From Paenibacillus donghaensis (lineage in GTDB: Bacteria > Bacillota > Bacilli > Paenibacillales > Paenibacillaceae), in the NCBI RefSeq assembly GCF_002192415.1, contig NZ_CP021780.1:434001-498000 (forward strand): a DNA stretch of 64,000 bases, read 5' to 3'. Each line of letters starts with the position of its first letter. Position 1 is the stretch's first letter. Shown piece after piece: positions 8,334 through 17,118 of the stretch. The notes beneath the pieces are model-generated. The model ran no database searches. It was not told where the DNA came from and worked only from the letters and a program-made list of their open reading frames with translations. The position numbers and the translations under genes are program-made.

Positions 8334-9850
8334 ATGAACATTCAGTACAGCAGTGGAGCGGAAATTTCCACGCTTAAAGCAGATGCGCTCGTTCTGACCA
8401 TATCCGAGCAAGAGGTGGAACAAGGCGGTCTGGGGCCTGCCTGGGATTCGATCCTCAGAGGATTGGGAGCAGCGGGGCTGTTCACAGGCAAGCTGAATCA
8501 GACCTATATTGTGCCGCTGGAGAATCACCCCGGCTTTCCTGTGCTTATTCTGACCGGCCGGGGCAACGCGCTGCTTACGCTTGAGGAAATACGCCGAATG
8601 GGAGCGGGGACCGCACGTGCCGCCGGCAGAATTAAAGCGCAGACGCTTGTTATTGTACTGCCGCAGCAGAGAATGCTGCTTGAGGCAGAGCCAGAAACCG
8701 CGCAGGCCTCGGAAGAAGCGTATGCCTGGACAGAAGGCCTGTTATTGGGTTCTTACCGCCGTAAGCATTACAAGCAGGAGCAGCCGCCTGAGCGGGGCAC
8801 TGTCCATGTTACGTTCCATAAGGAGCAAGCCATGGATGAGGCGGAGGCTTCTGGCTGGGCACAGGGAATTAAACGTGGAACGGCATTCGGAGAAGCGGTC
8901 AATCTGGCGCGTGTTCTGACGAATATCCCCGGCAATCTGCTGACGCCTACAGATCTTGCCATTGCAGCGATTGAGGTCGCCGAACGTCATGGCTTCCCGG
9001 CAGAGGTGCTGGATGAACGGGAGATTGCGGACAAGGGAATGGGCGGTCTGTTGGCCGTCGGCAAGGGCAGCGTGAATCCTCCGCGCATGATAGTGATCCG
9101 CTATCAGGGAACCGGCGTATGGGAGGATGTCATAGGACTTGTCGGGAAAGGGATTACTTTTGACTCCGGGGGATTTCCCTCAAAAGAGCTCCGGGAATGG
9201 AAGACATGATCAGCGACATGGGCGGTGCGGCAGCGGTGCTTGGAGTGATGGAGGCCATTGGGCAGCTGCGCCCGCGAATCAATGTAGTGATGGTGATTCC
9301 GGCCGCAGAGAATATGCCATCTGCCAGTGCTTTTAAGCCTGGAGATGTAGTAACTTCACTCAGTGGCCGGACCATTGAAATCCTGAACACCGACGCCGAA
9401 GGTAGGATTGTGCTGGGTGATGCGATCACTTACGCCAGAGCATGGGGGGCGGGTCAGATTATAGATGTAGCCACCCTGACCGGCGCTGTAGTGTCCATAT
9501 TGGGAGATGTTGCTACAGGTGTGGTCACCAATGACGAAGCTTTCCTGCAGGAGCTGCTGGCAGCCTCTGTACATGCCGGAGAACAAATCTGGCCGCTGCC
9601 GGTGTATCCTGAATTTCGGGAGCTGCTTAAGAGTGAAGTTGCCGATGTTCGCAACGCGGCGGGCAGATTCGGCGCCGCTTCTACGGCCGGGTTGTTCATC
9701 GGCCAGTTTGCGGAAGGCCTGCCATGGATTCATCTGGATATTGCGGGAACCGCATTTCTCTCCAGAGAGCGGGGAGTGAACCCCAAGGGCGCAAGCGGGG
9801 TAATGGTCCGCTCCATACTTGAGCTGCTGCTGCACCGGAGCGGAAGCTGA
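8334..9850 (+). pseudogene. pepA: Leucyl aminopeptidase (M17), single-base frameshift
   Basis: With ATG 8334 after GGAGG, the frame runs through MNIQYSSGAEISTLKADALV to VGKGITFDSGGF and then shifts. The second frame resumes with MEDMISDMGGAAAVLG and carries NTDAEGRIVLGDA to the end. Restoring one T in the run GGATTTCCC near 9172-9177 joins both parts into a 505-residue protein, the normal PepA length, reading SGGFSLKRAPGMEDM. The metal-binding Lys, Asp and Glu motifs are all present. It is either a recent inactivating deletion or a sequencing error in a homopolymer. The enzyme would release N-terminal residues from peptides in the cytoplasm. Confidence 0.85.
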
Positions 9851-9858
9851 GAACAAGC

Positions 9859-9906
9859 AAAGGCTGCCGTATCTGCAGATGTAATCTGCGGACATGGCAG
9901 CCTTTC
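9859..9906 (+). terminator. Rho-independent terminator after pepA
   Basis: AAAGGCTGCC at 9859-9868 pairs with GGCAGCCTTT at 9896-9905. An inner CTGCAGAT/ATCTGCGG pairing is also present. Confidence 0.8.
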
Positions 9907-9907
9907 A

Positions 9908-9957
9908 CAGAAACGGATGCCGCCTCTCACGGAGGACGGCGAAGCCGTTTCTTCTTG
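9908..9957 (+). repeat. Multi-stem dispersed repeat, short copy R2
   Basis: Keeps the outer CAGAAACGGATGCC and GGACGGCGAAGCCGTTTCTTCTTG ends of the family. The two inner hairpins are replaced by CGCCTCTCACGGAG, so it is an internally deleted form. Confidence 0.75.
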
Positions 9958-10012
9958 CTATCTTGTCTTGGCTTGTCTGATTAAATGAACGTTCCTGTTG
10001 GCAATACCTGCT

Positions 10013-10159
10013 TTAGAGGATACCGCCGGATTTCTTAGACTTTACCTGTGAAGCGAAAGATTGAATGCCATTCATAATCTTGTCACGTGTGCTTTTGTTC
10101 TTCAGCAGGTACACAGCACCCAATGCTGCGGTAGTAAATAACGTTTTTTTGGTTTTCAT
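10013..10159 (-). CDS. Small basic hypothetical protein (48 aa)
   Basis: A short gene with a near-perfect AAGGAGGTAA site 6 nt before its ATG at 10157-10159. The protein starts MKTKKTLFTTAALGAVYLLK, a short hydrophobic helix, and continues with a basic tail (NKSTRDKIMNGIQSF, QVKSKKSGG). It resembles the small YtxH-like or membrane-associated proteins of Bacillales, but I do not recognise a family. It stands alone between pepA and the feo operon. Confidence 0.7.
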   Translation of the reverse strand: MKTKKTLFTTAALGAVYLLKNKSTRDKIMNGIQSFASQVKSKKSGGIL

Positions 10160-10255
10160 AGTTATTACCTCCTTGGTATGGTCTGGCTGCAGTTGCTTAT
10201 AACAAACATACCCGTAAACTATAAAATTTAAACCTTATAAACGTCATAACCCGCG

Positions 10256-10447
10256 TTAGAGGGTCTTGCCCTTACTGTTGTCAGCTGGGGCTGACGAGCA
10301 GGAAAAAGGAGAATCCAGCGCCGCGCCCGGACAGGTTTTGCCTTTATCACAGCCTGCGCAGGCCCCTTCTTTGCCCTTCTGTACATGTCTGTATAGGATC
10401 CATCCCGAGTAACCAAATATAAGTGCCGCTATTATAATGTTTATCAT
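10256..10447 (-). CDS. FeoB-associated Cys-rich membrane protein
   Basis: 63 residues. One N-terminal transmembrane helix (INIIIAALIFGYSGWILY) is followed by a cysteine-rich cytoplasmic tail with CAGC, C-P-G and FSCSS. This is the usual layout of the small protein encoded after feoB in many Firmicutes, thought to aid ferrous iron transport. It lies 46 bp downstream of feoB in the same direction and is the last gene of the Fur-controlled operon. Confidence 0.88.
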   Translation of the reverse strand: MINIIIAALIFGYSGWILYRHVQKGKEGACAGCDKGKTCPGAALDSPFSCSSAPADNSKGKTL

Positions 10448-10493
10448 TGCCCATCCCCGCTTTCCATCAGGAAATCTTTGAACTCCTGCCTAG

Positions 10494-12506
10494 CTATGAC
10501 CATCCCAGTAATCGTCCGCCCTGGAAAATAATTAGTGATACAATATACGCCAGCACCAGGGAATAGCCTATGGAGAAGAAGGTCCACTTCCAGGAGGCCG
10601 TTTCCTTCTTGATAACGCCCACGGTGGCCAGACAAGGAATATAGAGCAGGATAAAGGCCATGAAGCTGATGGAGCTGAGCGGTGTGAAGACCTGTGAAAT
10701 CTGATGCTCCAATCCAACCGAGTCAGGGGCGTGATAGATAATATTCATGGTGGAGACTACAACCTCCTTAGCCAGGAAGCCAGGAACCAGGGTGGAGCCG
10801 GCCTGCCAGGTTCCAAATCCCAGCGGCTCCAGCAACGGGGCGATGAACCCGCCGAATTTGGCCAGGTAGCTGTAATCCATCTCCACATCCAGCCCGCCGG
10901 GTCCGGCGTACGACATTAGCCAAATGATGACTGAGCCAGCGAGGATGATCGTTCCCGCTTTACGCAGGAAACCTTTGCCTTTCTCCCAGGTGCTGCGGGA
11001 GAGAGTCTTCAGCTGTGGCATGCGGTAAGGCGGCAGTTCAATAACAAAAACAGAAGATTCATTCTTGAACAGGTACTTAGAGAATACCTTGCAGAGCACC
11101 AGCGCGAGCACAATGCCCATCACGTACATGGACAGCACGGCCGTTGCCTGCTGTGACGGGAAAAATACGGCTGCGAACAGTGCATAGACCGGAAGTCTTG
11201 CAGAACAGGACATCAGAGGCATCAACAGCGTGGTCAGCATCCGGTCTTTGGGCTGTTCAATGCTGCGGGCAGCCATGATGGCAGGCACATTGCAGCCGAA
11301 GCCGATAATAAAAGGAATAAAGGCTTTGCCGTTCAGTCCCATCCGTTCCATGATGCTGTCCATCAGCAGGCAGACACGCGCCATATATCCTGAATCCTCA
11401 AGGAAGGAAATAATCAGGAACAGGATGAAAATCTGCGGCACAAACACCAGAACCCCGCCAACGCCGCCGATTATTCCATCTACGATAAGCGCATGTATGA
11501 AGCTGGACGCTCCCATAAACTGCAATAATGCTGTGGTTCCTTCGCTGATAGGCCCGGTGATAAAGCCGTCTAAAAGGTCGGATAAGGGTCCGCCTGCCCA
11601 GTCAAAGGTCGTTTTGAACAGAACATACATAAATACGATAAAAAGCGGCAATCCGAGAAAACGGTGGGTCAGCAGAGAATCCAATCGTTCGGTCAGGTTG
11701 TGGGGCTTCTGTTCTTCCGTATTCATTACTTCCAGGCAAATGGAGTGGATATATTCCATGCGAGTTGAACGAATCCATTGGGGGAGCGTCAAGGCCAGTT
11801 TTTTTATCTGTAATTCGCTCTGGCAGGTATCGCAGAGGGCAATCAGCTTGGCGGTATCGGTGCGAGTCTTTAGAAATTGCAGGATTACCGGGTTCTGCTC
11901 CATCAGCTGCAGTGCCACCCAGCGGTGGTTGGGCAGGTTGGGAACGGCAAGCAGCTCTTTCTGGATTGCCGAGAGCGCCTTCTCTACAATATCGCCATAA
12001 TCCAGCTTGAAGCTGGAAGGCGGAATGGCTGCTGATTTCTCAAGCATACTCAGCATCTGTGCGCTACCTTTGCCTGTTCTGGCTATCAGTGGGAGGACGG
12101 TGACGCCCAGACGGGATTGCAGGATTTCGTGGTTCAGCTTGATTCCGCGGGCATTGGCCACATCGATCATGTTCAGACCCAGAACTGTAGGCTTGCCATA
12201 TTCAAGAAGTTGGAGTGTAAGCAAAAGATTGCGCTCCAGCTGGGACGCATCGACGATGTTGATCAGGGTTTCCGGTGATTCTTCAATGAGATAGCCTGCG
12301 GCCACGCCTTCATCACGGGAGAGCGGGTGAAGGGAGTAGATACCTGGCAGATCAATCAGATGGCCTGCGCCATTCTTCAGGCTGCCGATTTTTTTCTCCA
12401 CGGTTACGCCTGCCCAGTTGCCAACATACTCATAAGAAGAGGTCAGTGTGTTGAACAGCGAGGTTTTGCCGGTATTGGGGTTGCCTACGAGTGCTGTAGA
12501 GCTCAT
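10494..12506 (-). CDS. feoB: Ferrous iron transport protein B
   Basis: 670 residues. The N-terminal G domain has G1 GNPNTGKTS (residues 8-16), G3 DLPG and G4 NMID, followed by the helical GDI-like region. The C-terminal membrane domain contains the Gate motifs (for example GCNVPAIMAARSIE and SCSARLPVY) and about eight to ten helices. It imports Fe(II) across the cytoplasmic membrane. The start overlaps the feoA stop by 4 bp (ATGA), indicating translational coupling. Confidence 0.96.
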   Translation of the reverse strand: MSSTALVGNPNTGKTSLFNTLTSSYEYVGNWAGVTVEKKIGSLKNGAGHLIDLPGIYSLHPLSRDEGVAAGYLIEESPETLINIVDASQLERNLLLTLQLLEYGKPTVLGLNMIDVANARGIKLNHEILQSRLGVTVLPLIARTGKGSAQMLSMLEKSAAIPPSSFKLDYGDIVEKALSAIQKELLAVPNLPNHRWVALQLMEQNPVILQFLKTRTDTAKLIALCDTCQSELQIKKLALTLPQWIRSTRMEYIHSICLEVMNTEEQKPHNLTERLDSLLTHRFLGLPLFIVFMYVLFKTTFDWAGGPLSDLLDGFITGPISEGTTALLQFMGASSFIHALIVDGIIGGVGGVLVFVPQIFILFLIISFLEDSGYMARVCLLMDSIMERMGLNGKAFIPFIIGFGCNVPAIMAARSIEQPKDRMLTTLLMPLMSCSARLPVYALFAAVFFPSQQATAVLSMYVMGIVLALVLCKVFSKYLFKNESSVFVIELPPYRMPQLKTLSRSTWEKGKGFLRKAGTIILAGSVIIWLMSYAGPGGLDVEMDYSYLAKFGGFIAPLLEPLGFGTWQAGSTLVPGFLAKEVVVSTMNIIYHAPDSVGLEHQISQVFTPLSSISFMAFILLYIPCLATVGVIKKETASWKWTFFSIGYSLVLAYIVSLIIFQGGRLLGWS

Positions 12507-12751
12507 GATACGTTCACCTCAATCCGTGAAGCTTCCTTGCGGCGAATGGCAAATAGCTGGCCGTTGCATTCCAGAGTTACCGGCCCGAAAAAAGGCGCTT
12601 TCCCCTTGAGACAAATGGTGACCCCTTCTGCGACTCCCAGATCAGCGAGCCGACGGCGCAGTATCGGATCGATTCCTTCTATTCTATGAATTGAGCCGGT
12701 AGTACCCAGTTGTAATTCCATTAAAGAGAAAGGTGCAGCTGCCATTTTCAA
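12503..12751 (-). CDS. feoA: Ferrous iron transport protein A
   Basis: 82 residues with the SH3-like FeoA fold signature: LMELQLGTTGSIHRI, RRRLADLGVAEGVTI and an FAIRRKEASRIEV end. It is a small cytoplasmic partner of FeoB. It is first in the feoA-feoB-Cys-rich operon, with a TTGGAGTGA ribosome site, and a Fur-box-like palindrome begins only 12 bp upstream of its start codon. Confidence 0.93.
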   Translation of the reverse strand: MKMAAAPFSLMELQLGTTGSIHRIEGIDPILRRRLADLGVAEGVTICLKGKAPFFGPVTLECNGQLFAIRRKEASRIEVNVS

Positions 12752-12762
12752 TCACTCCAAAA

Positions 12763-12781
12763 GAGATTGAGAATCAATCTC
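12763..12781. promoter_or_regulatory. Fur box upstream of feoA
   Basis: The 19-bp palindrome GAGATTGAGAATCAATCTC matches the classic Fur consensus GATAATGATAATCATTATC at 14 of 19 positions. It lies just upstream of the feoA ribosome site, as expected for iron repression. Confidence 0.75.
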
Positions 12782-12985
12782 AACTATTTTCTTGTAATGT
12801 AGCATGTGCATTGTTTTTTTACTGTGATTAATGTCATTGAGAATTACCTGTAAAAACAATATGAAAACAACCTGAAATATTCTTTACAATTTATCTTTCA
12901 TTAAAGTATGATTAAACGATAATAAATGCATAGTAAAGCTATGCGTGCGGCAATATCGATTGCTACAGTTGAAGGGAGACAGATT

Positions 12986-13945
12986 GTGAAGACGAATCCA
13001 AGTAAAATTGTCGATTGTACCATCCGTGATGGAGGCCTCGTGAACAACTGGGATTTCAGCGTGGAATTTGTGCAGCACTTATATGCCGGACTTAATGAAG
13101 CCGGTGTTGACTATATGGAAATCGGATACAAAAATTCGCCTAAGCTTCTGAAGGGTGCCGAGGGTGCCGGACCGTGGCGTTTCCTTAATGACGACTTTCT
13201 GCGCAAGGTTATTCCCCAGAAGGGGCATACGAAGCTCTCGGCGCTGGTGGATATTGGCCGTGTGGATGAGAATGACATTCTGCCGCGCAGTGAAAGTATG
13301 CTGGATCTGATCCGTGTAGCTTGCTACAGCAAGGATGTGGACAAGGCGCTGCAGCTAGTGCAGACATTCCATGATCTGGGGTATGAAACCACGATCAATA
13401 TTATGGCATTGTCGAATGTAATGGAGAATGAACTGCTGGAAGCCTTCGAGCTGATCCGCGAGAGTGTGGTGGATGTGGTCTATATCGTCGATTCCTATGG
13501 CAGCCTTGACCATAATGACGTGAAATATCTGGTAGAGAAGTTTAAGACCCATCTGCCGGACAAGCGGCTTGGTGTCCATACCCATAACAACCTTCAGCTC
13601 GCTTTCTCCAACACACTGGTGGCTGCCGAGCTGGGTGTCGAGCTGCTGGACGCCTCCTGCTACGGGATGGGACGCGCCGCAGGCAACTGCCCGACTGAGC
13701 TGCTGGTTACGCATCTGAAGAATACCCGGTACAAGCTGCGTCCGGTGCTTGATGTTGTCGAGCATCTGATGATTCCTTTGCGTGAGAAAGAGGAGTGGGG
13801 TTATATCATTCCTTACATGATCACTGGCACACTTGATGAGCACCCCCGTTCTGCCATGGCACTGCGCTCCTCGGAAGACAAGGATAAGGCAGTTGAATTC
13901 TATGATAAGCTGACTACACCCGAGGTAACCTTCGGAGATAAATAA
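12986..13945 (+). CDS. DRE-TIM aldolase (HMG-CoA lyase/4-hydroxy-2-oxovalerate aldolase-like)
   Basis: 319 residues from GTG 12986, which has GAAGGGAG 6-8 nt before it. Extension to an upstream ATG at 12926 has no ribosome site. The TIM-barrel signature DCTIRDGG carries the metal-binding aspartate. HTHNNLQLAF gives two metal histidines, and ASCYGMGRAAGNCPTELL resembles the C-terminal barrel strand of DRE-TIM enzymes. Homologues occur as stand-alone aldolase-catalytic-domain proteins of uncertain substrate. It has no operon partners and is followed by its own terminator. Confidence 0.8.
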   Translation: MKTNPSKIVDCTIRDGGLVNNWDFSVEFVQHLYAGLNEAGVDYMEIGYKNSPKLLKGAEGAGPWRFLNDDFLRKVIPQKGHTKLSALVDIGRVDENDILPRSESMLDLIRVACYSKDVDKALQLVQTFHDLGYETTINIMALSNVMENELLEAFELIRESVVDVVYIVDSYGSLDHNDVKYLVEKFKTHLPDKRLGVHTHNNLQLAFSNTLVAAELGVELLDASCYGMGRAAGNCPTELLVTHLKNTRYKLRPVLDVVEHLMIPLREKEEWGYIIPYMITGTLDEHPRSAMALRSSEDKDKAVEFYDKLTTPEVTFGDK

Positions 13946-13960
13946 CGGGCTTCAGGCAGA

Positions 13961-13996
13961 AGCACTGACCTCTTCCAGGAGGAAGGTGCTTTTTTT
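13961..13996 (+). terminator. Rho-independent terminator
   Basis: AGCACTGACCTCTTCC pairs imperfectly with GGAAGGTGCT and is followed by seven Ts. Confidence 0.88.
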
Positions 13997-14123
13997 CCTG
14001 CCAGAATGCTGCGTTAAGAAAGAAGAATGTAACTTTAAGGACCTGTTCAGCCGATATTTATACATAGGACTTCCATATCCAGCTGGTTATTAATAGATAT
14101 CATTTTCAGACGCGAGGGAACTT

Positions 14124-16253
14124 ATGAGACAAGAAGAGAAAAAAACAATTACAGCGGCTATTGCAGGGGCCATTCTGTTCCTTCTGATCCAAATTTTTCA
14201 TACAACGCTTGAAGGTTTCGATGATGGGGTTTTAATCTCTGCCCTGTACCTTATTGCAGGCTGTTGTAATGTAGCTTTTGGTTTTGCCATCTTTGCACAA
14301 GGGTGGCTGTTCTTCTCTGACCGTTTGTCCAAAGCCAGATTGTATGTGTCAGCGCTTTTTCTGGGTGTCTGCATGCTTGATTTCCTGCACACGCTAAGCT
14401 TCGTGGGGATTCCCTCGATCTCTACGTATGTCAGTGAGGGAGAATCCATGTGGTTGCTTACTCTGTCGCGTTTTGCTAGTGCGCTGGGGATTCTGATTAT
14501 CTTCAGCAAAAATGACAAGCCGGTATCCGTATTGCTGAAGGGCAAGGTATTCCGGTTCGCCTTTCTGCTGATCGTGCTGACCTTGGCCATATTTGTCTTC
14601 AGTCATACCGCCGCCTCAAGGTTGAACAGTACCTCATGGATGACAACCTTGAAGCAGATCAGTGATTTGATTGTATTGTTTATCTACCTGACCGGCATTG
14701 CCGTAATTGTCTATCCCGGAGCAGTGGAGAAGTCGGCCTCGCTGCTGATTATTATCCGCGCGCTGATCTTCTTCGCACTGGGACAAGCCTTCCTGATGAA
14801 TCCATTCAGCATCGGCGACACCGATTATCTGTTTGGTATGCTGTGCACTGGCGTGGCGTATTATCTGATCCTAACCGGGGTGTACCGGCTGACAATTGAA
14901 GAGCCATTTCATGAGAAGCAGCAGATTGAGGAGCGGATTAACTATCTGGCCTATCATGATGAGCTGACAGGTCTGCCCAACCGGCGGCGTCTGATGCAGC
15001 GGGTGGAAGCGGACATTCAAGCGTCGAAGCAGGCCCATGTGCAGGGATGCTATTCGGCACTCGTGATTATGAATATCAATCATTTCAAGAATATCAATGA
15101 CTCCCTGGGTCATTATGCCGGAGACCTGCTGCTGCAGCTGGTGGCGCAGCGAATCAGCCAGGAGGCAGGTACGGATGAAGAGCTGTACAGTATGGGGGCC
15201 GATGAATTTGCTTTTTTTATGACCTGCAGAGCCAATCTGGATGAATGCCAAGCCAGAGTCATTGAATTGCCGCGGCTGTTTGACCGGCCAGTGAAGCTGG
15301 AATCCGGAGAATACCATATTTCACTCAGCCTCGGTGTCAGCATCTACCCCGGAGACGGTGATACAGCGGAGCAATTGATCCAGAATGCTGACACCGCTGT
15401 GCATAACGCCAAAGAGCATGGCGTGGAGATCCGCCGCTATATGCCTGCGATGCAGATGAAGGCGAAGGAACGCTTCAAGCTGGAGAATGATCTGCGCCGG
15501 GCACTTGAGCGTGACGAGTTCTATCTGGTCTATCAGCCGCAGGTTCTGCTGGAGACCGAGGAGATTGTGGGTATGGAAGCCCTGCTGCGGTGGAATCACC
15601 CCAAACGCGGGCTGGTTTCGCCAGCGGAATTTATTCCGATTGCGGAGGCGAGCGGCCTGATTGTGCCTATTGGGGAATGGGTGCTCAAGATGGCATGCCT
15701 GCAGAATAAACAATGGCAGCTTGCCGGCTATGAACCGATCAGCGTCTCTATCAACCTATCGATGCGCCAGTTCCTGCAGCCGAATCTGGCAGGAACGATC
15801 GGAGATATTCTGCACAATCTGGACCTTGATCCCTGTTATGTGGATCTGGAGATTACCGAGAGTATGACACTCGACAAGGAGACGGCCTTTGAACAGCTGA
15901 AGCGGCTGAAGGAGCTTGGCGTATTTATCAGTATTGATGATTTCGGTACAGGCTACAGTTCGCTGCATTATCTGAAGGATATGCCAATCGACCGTCTGAA
16001 GATTGACAGATCCTTTGTCTCCGAGGTGATGGAGGACAGCAACAATGCGGCCATTGTCTCGACCATCACCTCGATGGCCCACCACCTGAAGCTGAAGGTA
16101 ACCGCCGAAGGAGTGGAGAACAAGGAGCAGCTTGAATTTCTGCGCCAGCAGCATTGCCATGAAGCGCAGGGTTTTCTGTTCAGCAAGCCGATTGAGGCAG
16201 CTGAATTCGAACGCTCTTTTCTGAGAAAAGCTATGCAAAAACTGCCGTCCTGA
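14124..16253 (+). CDS. Membrane-anchored GGDEF-EAL protein with MASE3-like sensor and degenerate GGDEF motif
   Basis: 709 residues. Residues 1-255 form about eight transmembrane helices resembling a MASE3 sensor. A GGDEF domain follows (NYLAYHDELTGLPNRR) whose active-site loop reads GADEF at 358-362 instead of GGDEF. The EAL domain is intact: EALLRW at about 485, then NLS, EITES, DDFGTGYSSL, KIDRSFV, AEGVE and QGFLFSKP. Diguanylate cyclase activity is therefore doubtful, while c-di-GMP phosphodiesterase activity is likely, perhaps with the GGDEF domain as a GTP sensor (inference). It is monocistronic and ends just before tRNA-Gly. Confidence 0.92.
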   Translation: MRQEEKKTITAAIAGAILFLLIQIFHTTLEGFDDGVLISALYLIAGCCNVAFGFAIFAQGWLFFSDRLSKARLYVSALFLGVCMLDFLHTLSFVGIPSISTYVSEGESMWLLTLSRFASALGILIIFSKNDKPVSVLLKGKVFRFAFLLIVLTLAIFVFSHTAASRLNSTSWMTTLKQISDLIVLFIYLTGIAVIVYPGAVEKSASLLIIIRALIFFALGQAFLMNPFSIGDTDYLFGMLCTGVAYYLILTGVYRLTIEEPFHEKQQIEERINYLAYHDELTGLPNRRRLMQRVEADIQASKQAHVQGCYSALVIMNINHFKNINDSLGHYAGDLLLQLVAQRISQEAGTDEELYSMGADEFAFFMTCRANLDECQARVIELPRLFDRPVKLESGEYHISLSLGVSIYPGDGDTAEQLIQNADTAVHNAKEHGVEIRRYMPAMQMKAKERFKLENDLRRALERDEFYLVYQPQVLLETEEIVGMEALLRWNHPKRGLVSPAEFIPIAEASGLIVPIGEWVLKMACLQNKQWQLAGYEPISVSINLSMRQFLQPNLAGTIGDILHNLDLDPCYVDLEITESMTLDKETAFEQLKRLKELGVFISIDDFGTGYSSLHYLKDMPIDRLKIDRSFVSEVMEDSNNAAIVSTITSMAHHLKLKVTAEGVENKEQLEFLRQQHCHEAQGFLFSKPIEAAEFERSFLRKAMQKLPS

Positions 16254-16264
16254 AGCAAAAAAAG

Positions 16265-16293
16265 TTGATTTTCAAGCTGTGGAATGATACAAT
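16265..16293 (+). promoter_or_regulatory. tRNA-Gly promoter
   Basis: TTGATT at 16265-16270 and TACAAT at 16288-16293 separated by 17 bp. The -10 lies 23 bp before the tRNA 5' end. Confidence 0.7.
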
Positions 16294-16316
16294 ACTTCTT
16301 GTATTCACTTTACATT

Positions 16317-16390
16317 GCGGGTGTAGTTCAATGGTAGAACTTCAGCCTTCCAAGCTGATAGCGTGGGTTCGATTCCCATCACCCGCTCCA
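16317..16390 (+). tRNA. tRNA-Gly (anticodon TCC)
   Basis: 74 nt with encoded CCA. The acceptor stem GCGGGTG pairs with CACCCGC, allowing for the discriminator T. The D arm contains GTTCAATGGTAGAAC. The anticodon stem TCAGC/GCTGA frames the loop CTTCCAA with anticodon TCC. The T arm holds GGTTCGATTCC. Confidence 0.97.
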
Positions 16391-16403
16391 TAATTTCTAA
16401 TTC

Positions 16404-16431
16404 AACCTCTTGCGCAGCAAGGGGTTTTTTG
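16404..16431 (+). terminator. Rho-independent terminator after tRNA-Gly
   Basis: ACCTCTTGC pairs with GCAAGGGGT and is followed by six Ts. Confidence 0.88.
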
Positions 16432-16664
16432 TTTGTCATGGGCTTAGTTAGGCTAGGTACAACTAGTACCTTGACCTCTAAGGCTTCACGCGAACTTCAA
16501 GATGTCTCATTACAACGTCTAATAGAAAATCAGTTCTCAGATTTGACACAGCAAAGGTACTAGCCGCTGTGAATTCAATTAAATAGATCAGAGCAGACGG
16601 CCTGGCCTGCGCTAACTGTATTTCGTACAGTTATTTCGCTTGAAAGTTCGGCTAAAACGATTGT

Positions 16665-16974
16665 AACCTCTTAAGCCCCCTAATTTGGAGTGGAGTCCTC
16701 CATATGCAGACCTGACTTAGCATCAAACGCACTCCATCCTCCCAATTAAGTGCAAAACTGCAACTAATTTCTTCGATCCTCGACTTTCAACTAATTTAAG
16801 TGCAGAAGTGCATCTAATCCAGCTGATTTAGCCGAATCCCCCTCCTGCGTAGCAATTTAGTTGCACTTTCGGCACTTATTCTCGCATAATCTCATATTTG
16901 AGCGGAAATAAGTGCTGATTTGCATTTATTTACTCTCAACCTCTTAAGCCCCCTAATTGGAGTGGAGTCCTCCA
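16665..16974. repeat. Four-hairpin intergenic element, copy A, flanked by 37-bp direct repeats
   Basis: Four short hairpins of the form (A)TTA-NN-TGC, 6-nt loop, GCA-NN-TAAT start at about 16744, 16794, 16854 and 16905, giving spacings of 50, 60 and 51. Two copies of a 37-38 bp sequence beginning AACCTCTTAAGCCCCC flank the array at 16665-16702 and 16938-16974. The second is followed by ATTAGGGGG, which pairs with CCCCCTAAT. The 500 bp between the tRNA terminator and the next gene hold no other feature I can support. Confidence 0.75.
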
Positions 16975-17118
16975 GCATTAGGGGGCCGAACCTCGTTTGC
17001 AGAAGGTACTTTGATGTTCAATGCTGAGCGGCAGATTTCGTTGCTGGCGGGGATGGTTCCCTGTTCGGCCCCGGGAGTATCCTTAAGAGGATATTCAGCG
17101 AAAGGGGATAGCGATGTT

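Noticed and set aside
12837..12856. Second Fur box (ATTGAGAATTACC)
   Set aside because: It matches only part of the consensus and lacks symmetry.
16957..17118. Extended N-terminus of the propeller protein
   Set aside because: It begins inside the 37-bp direct repeat and has no ribosome site. ATG 17119 has one.
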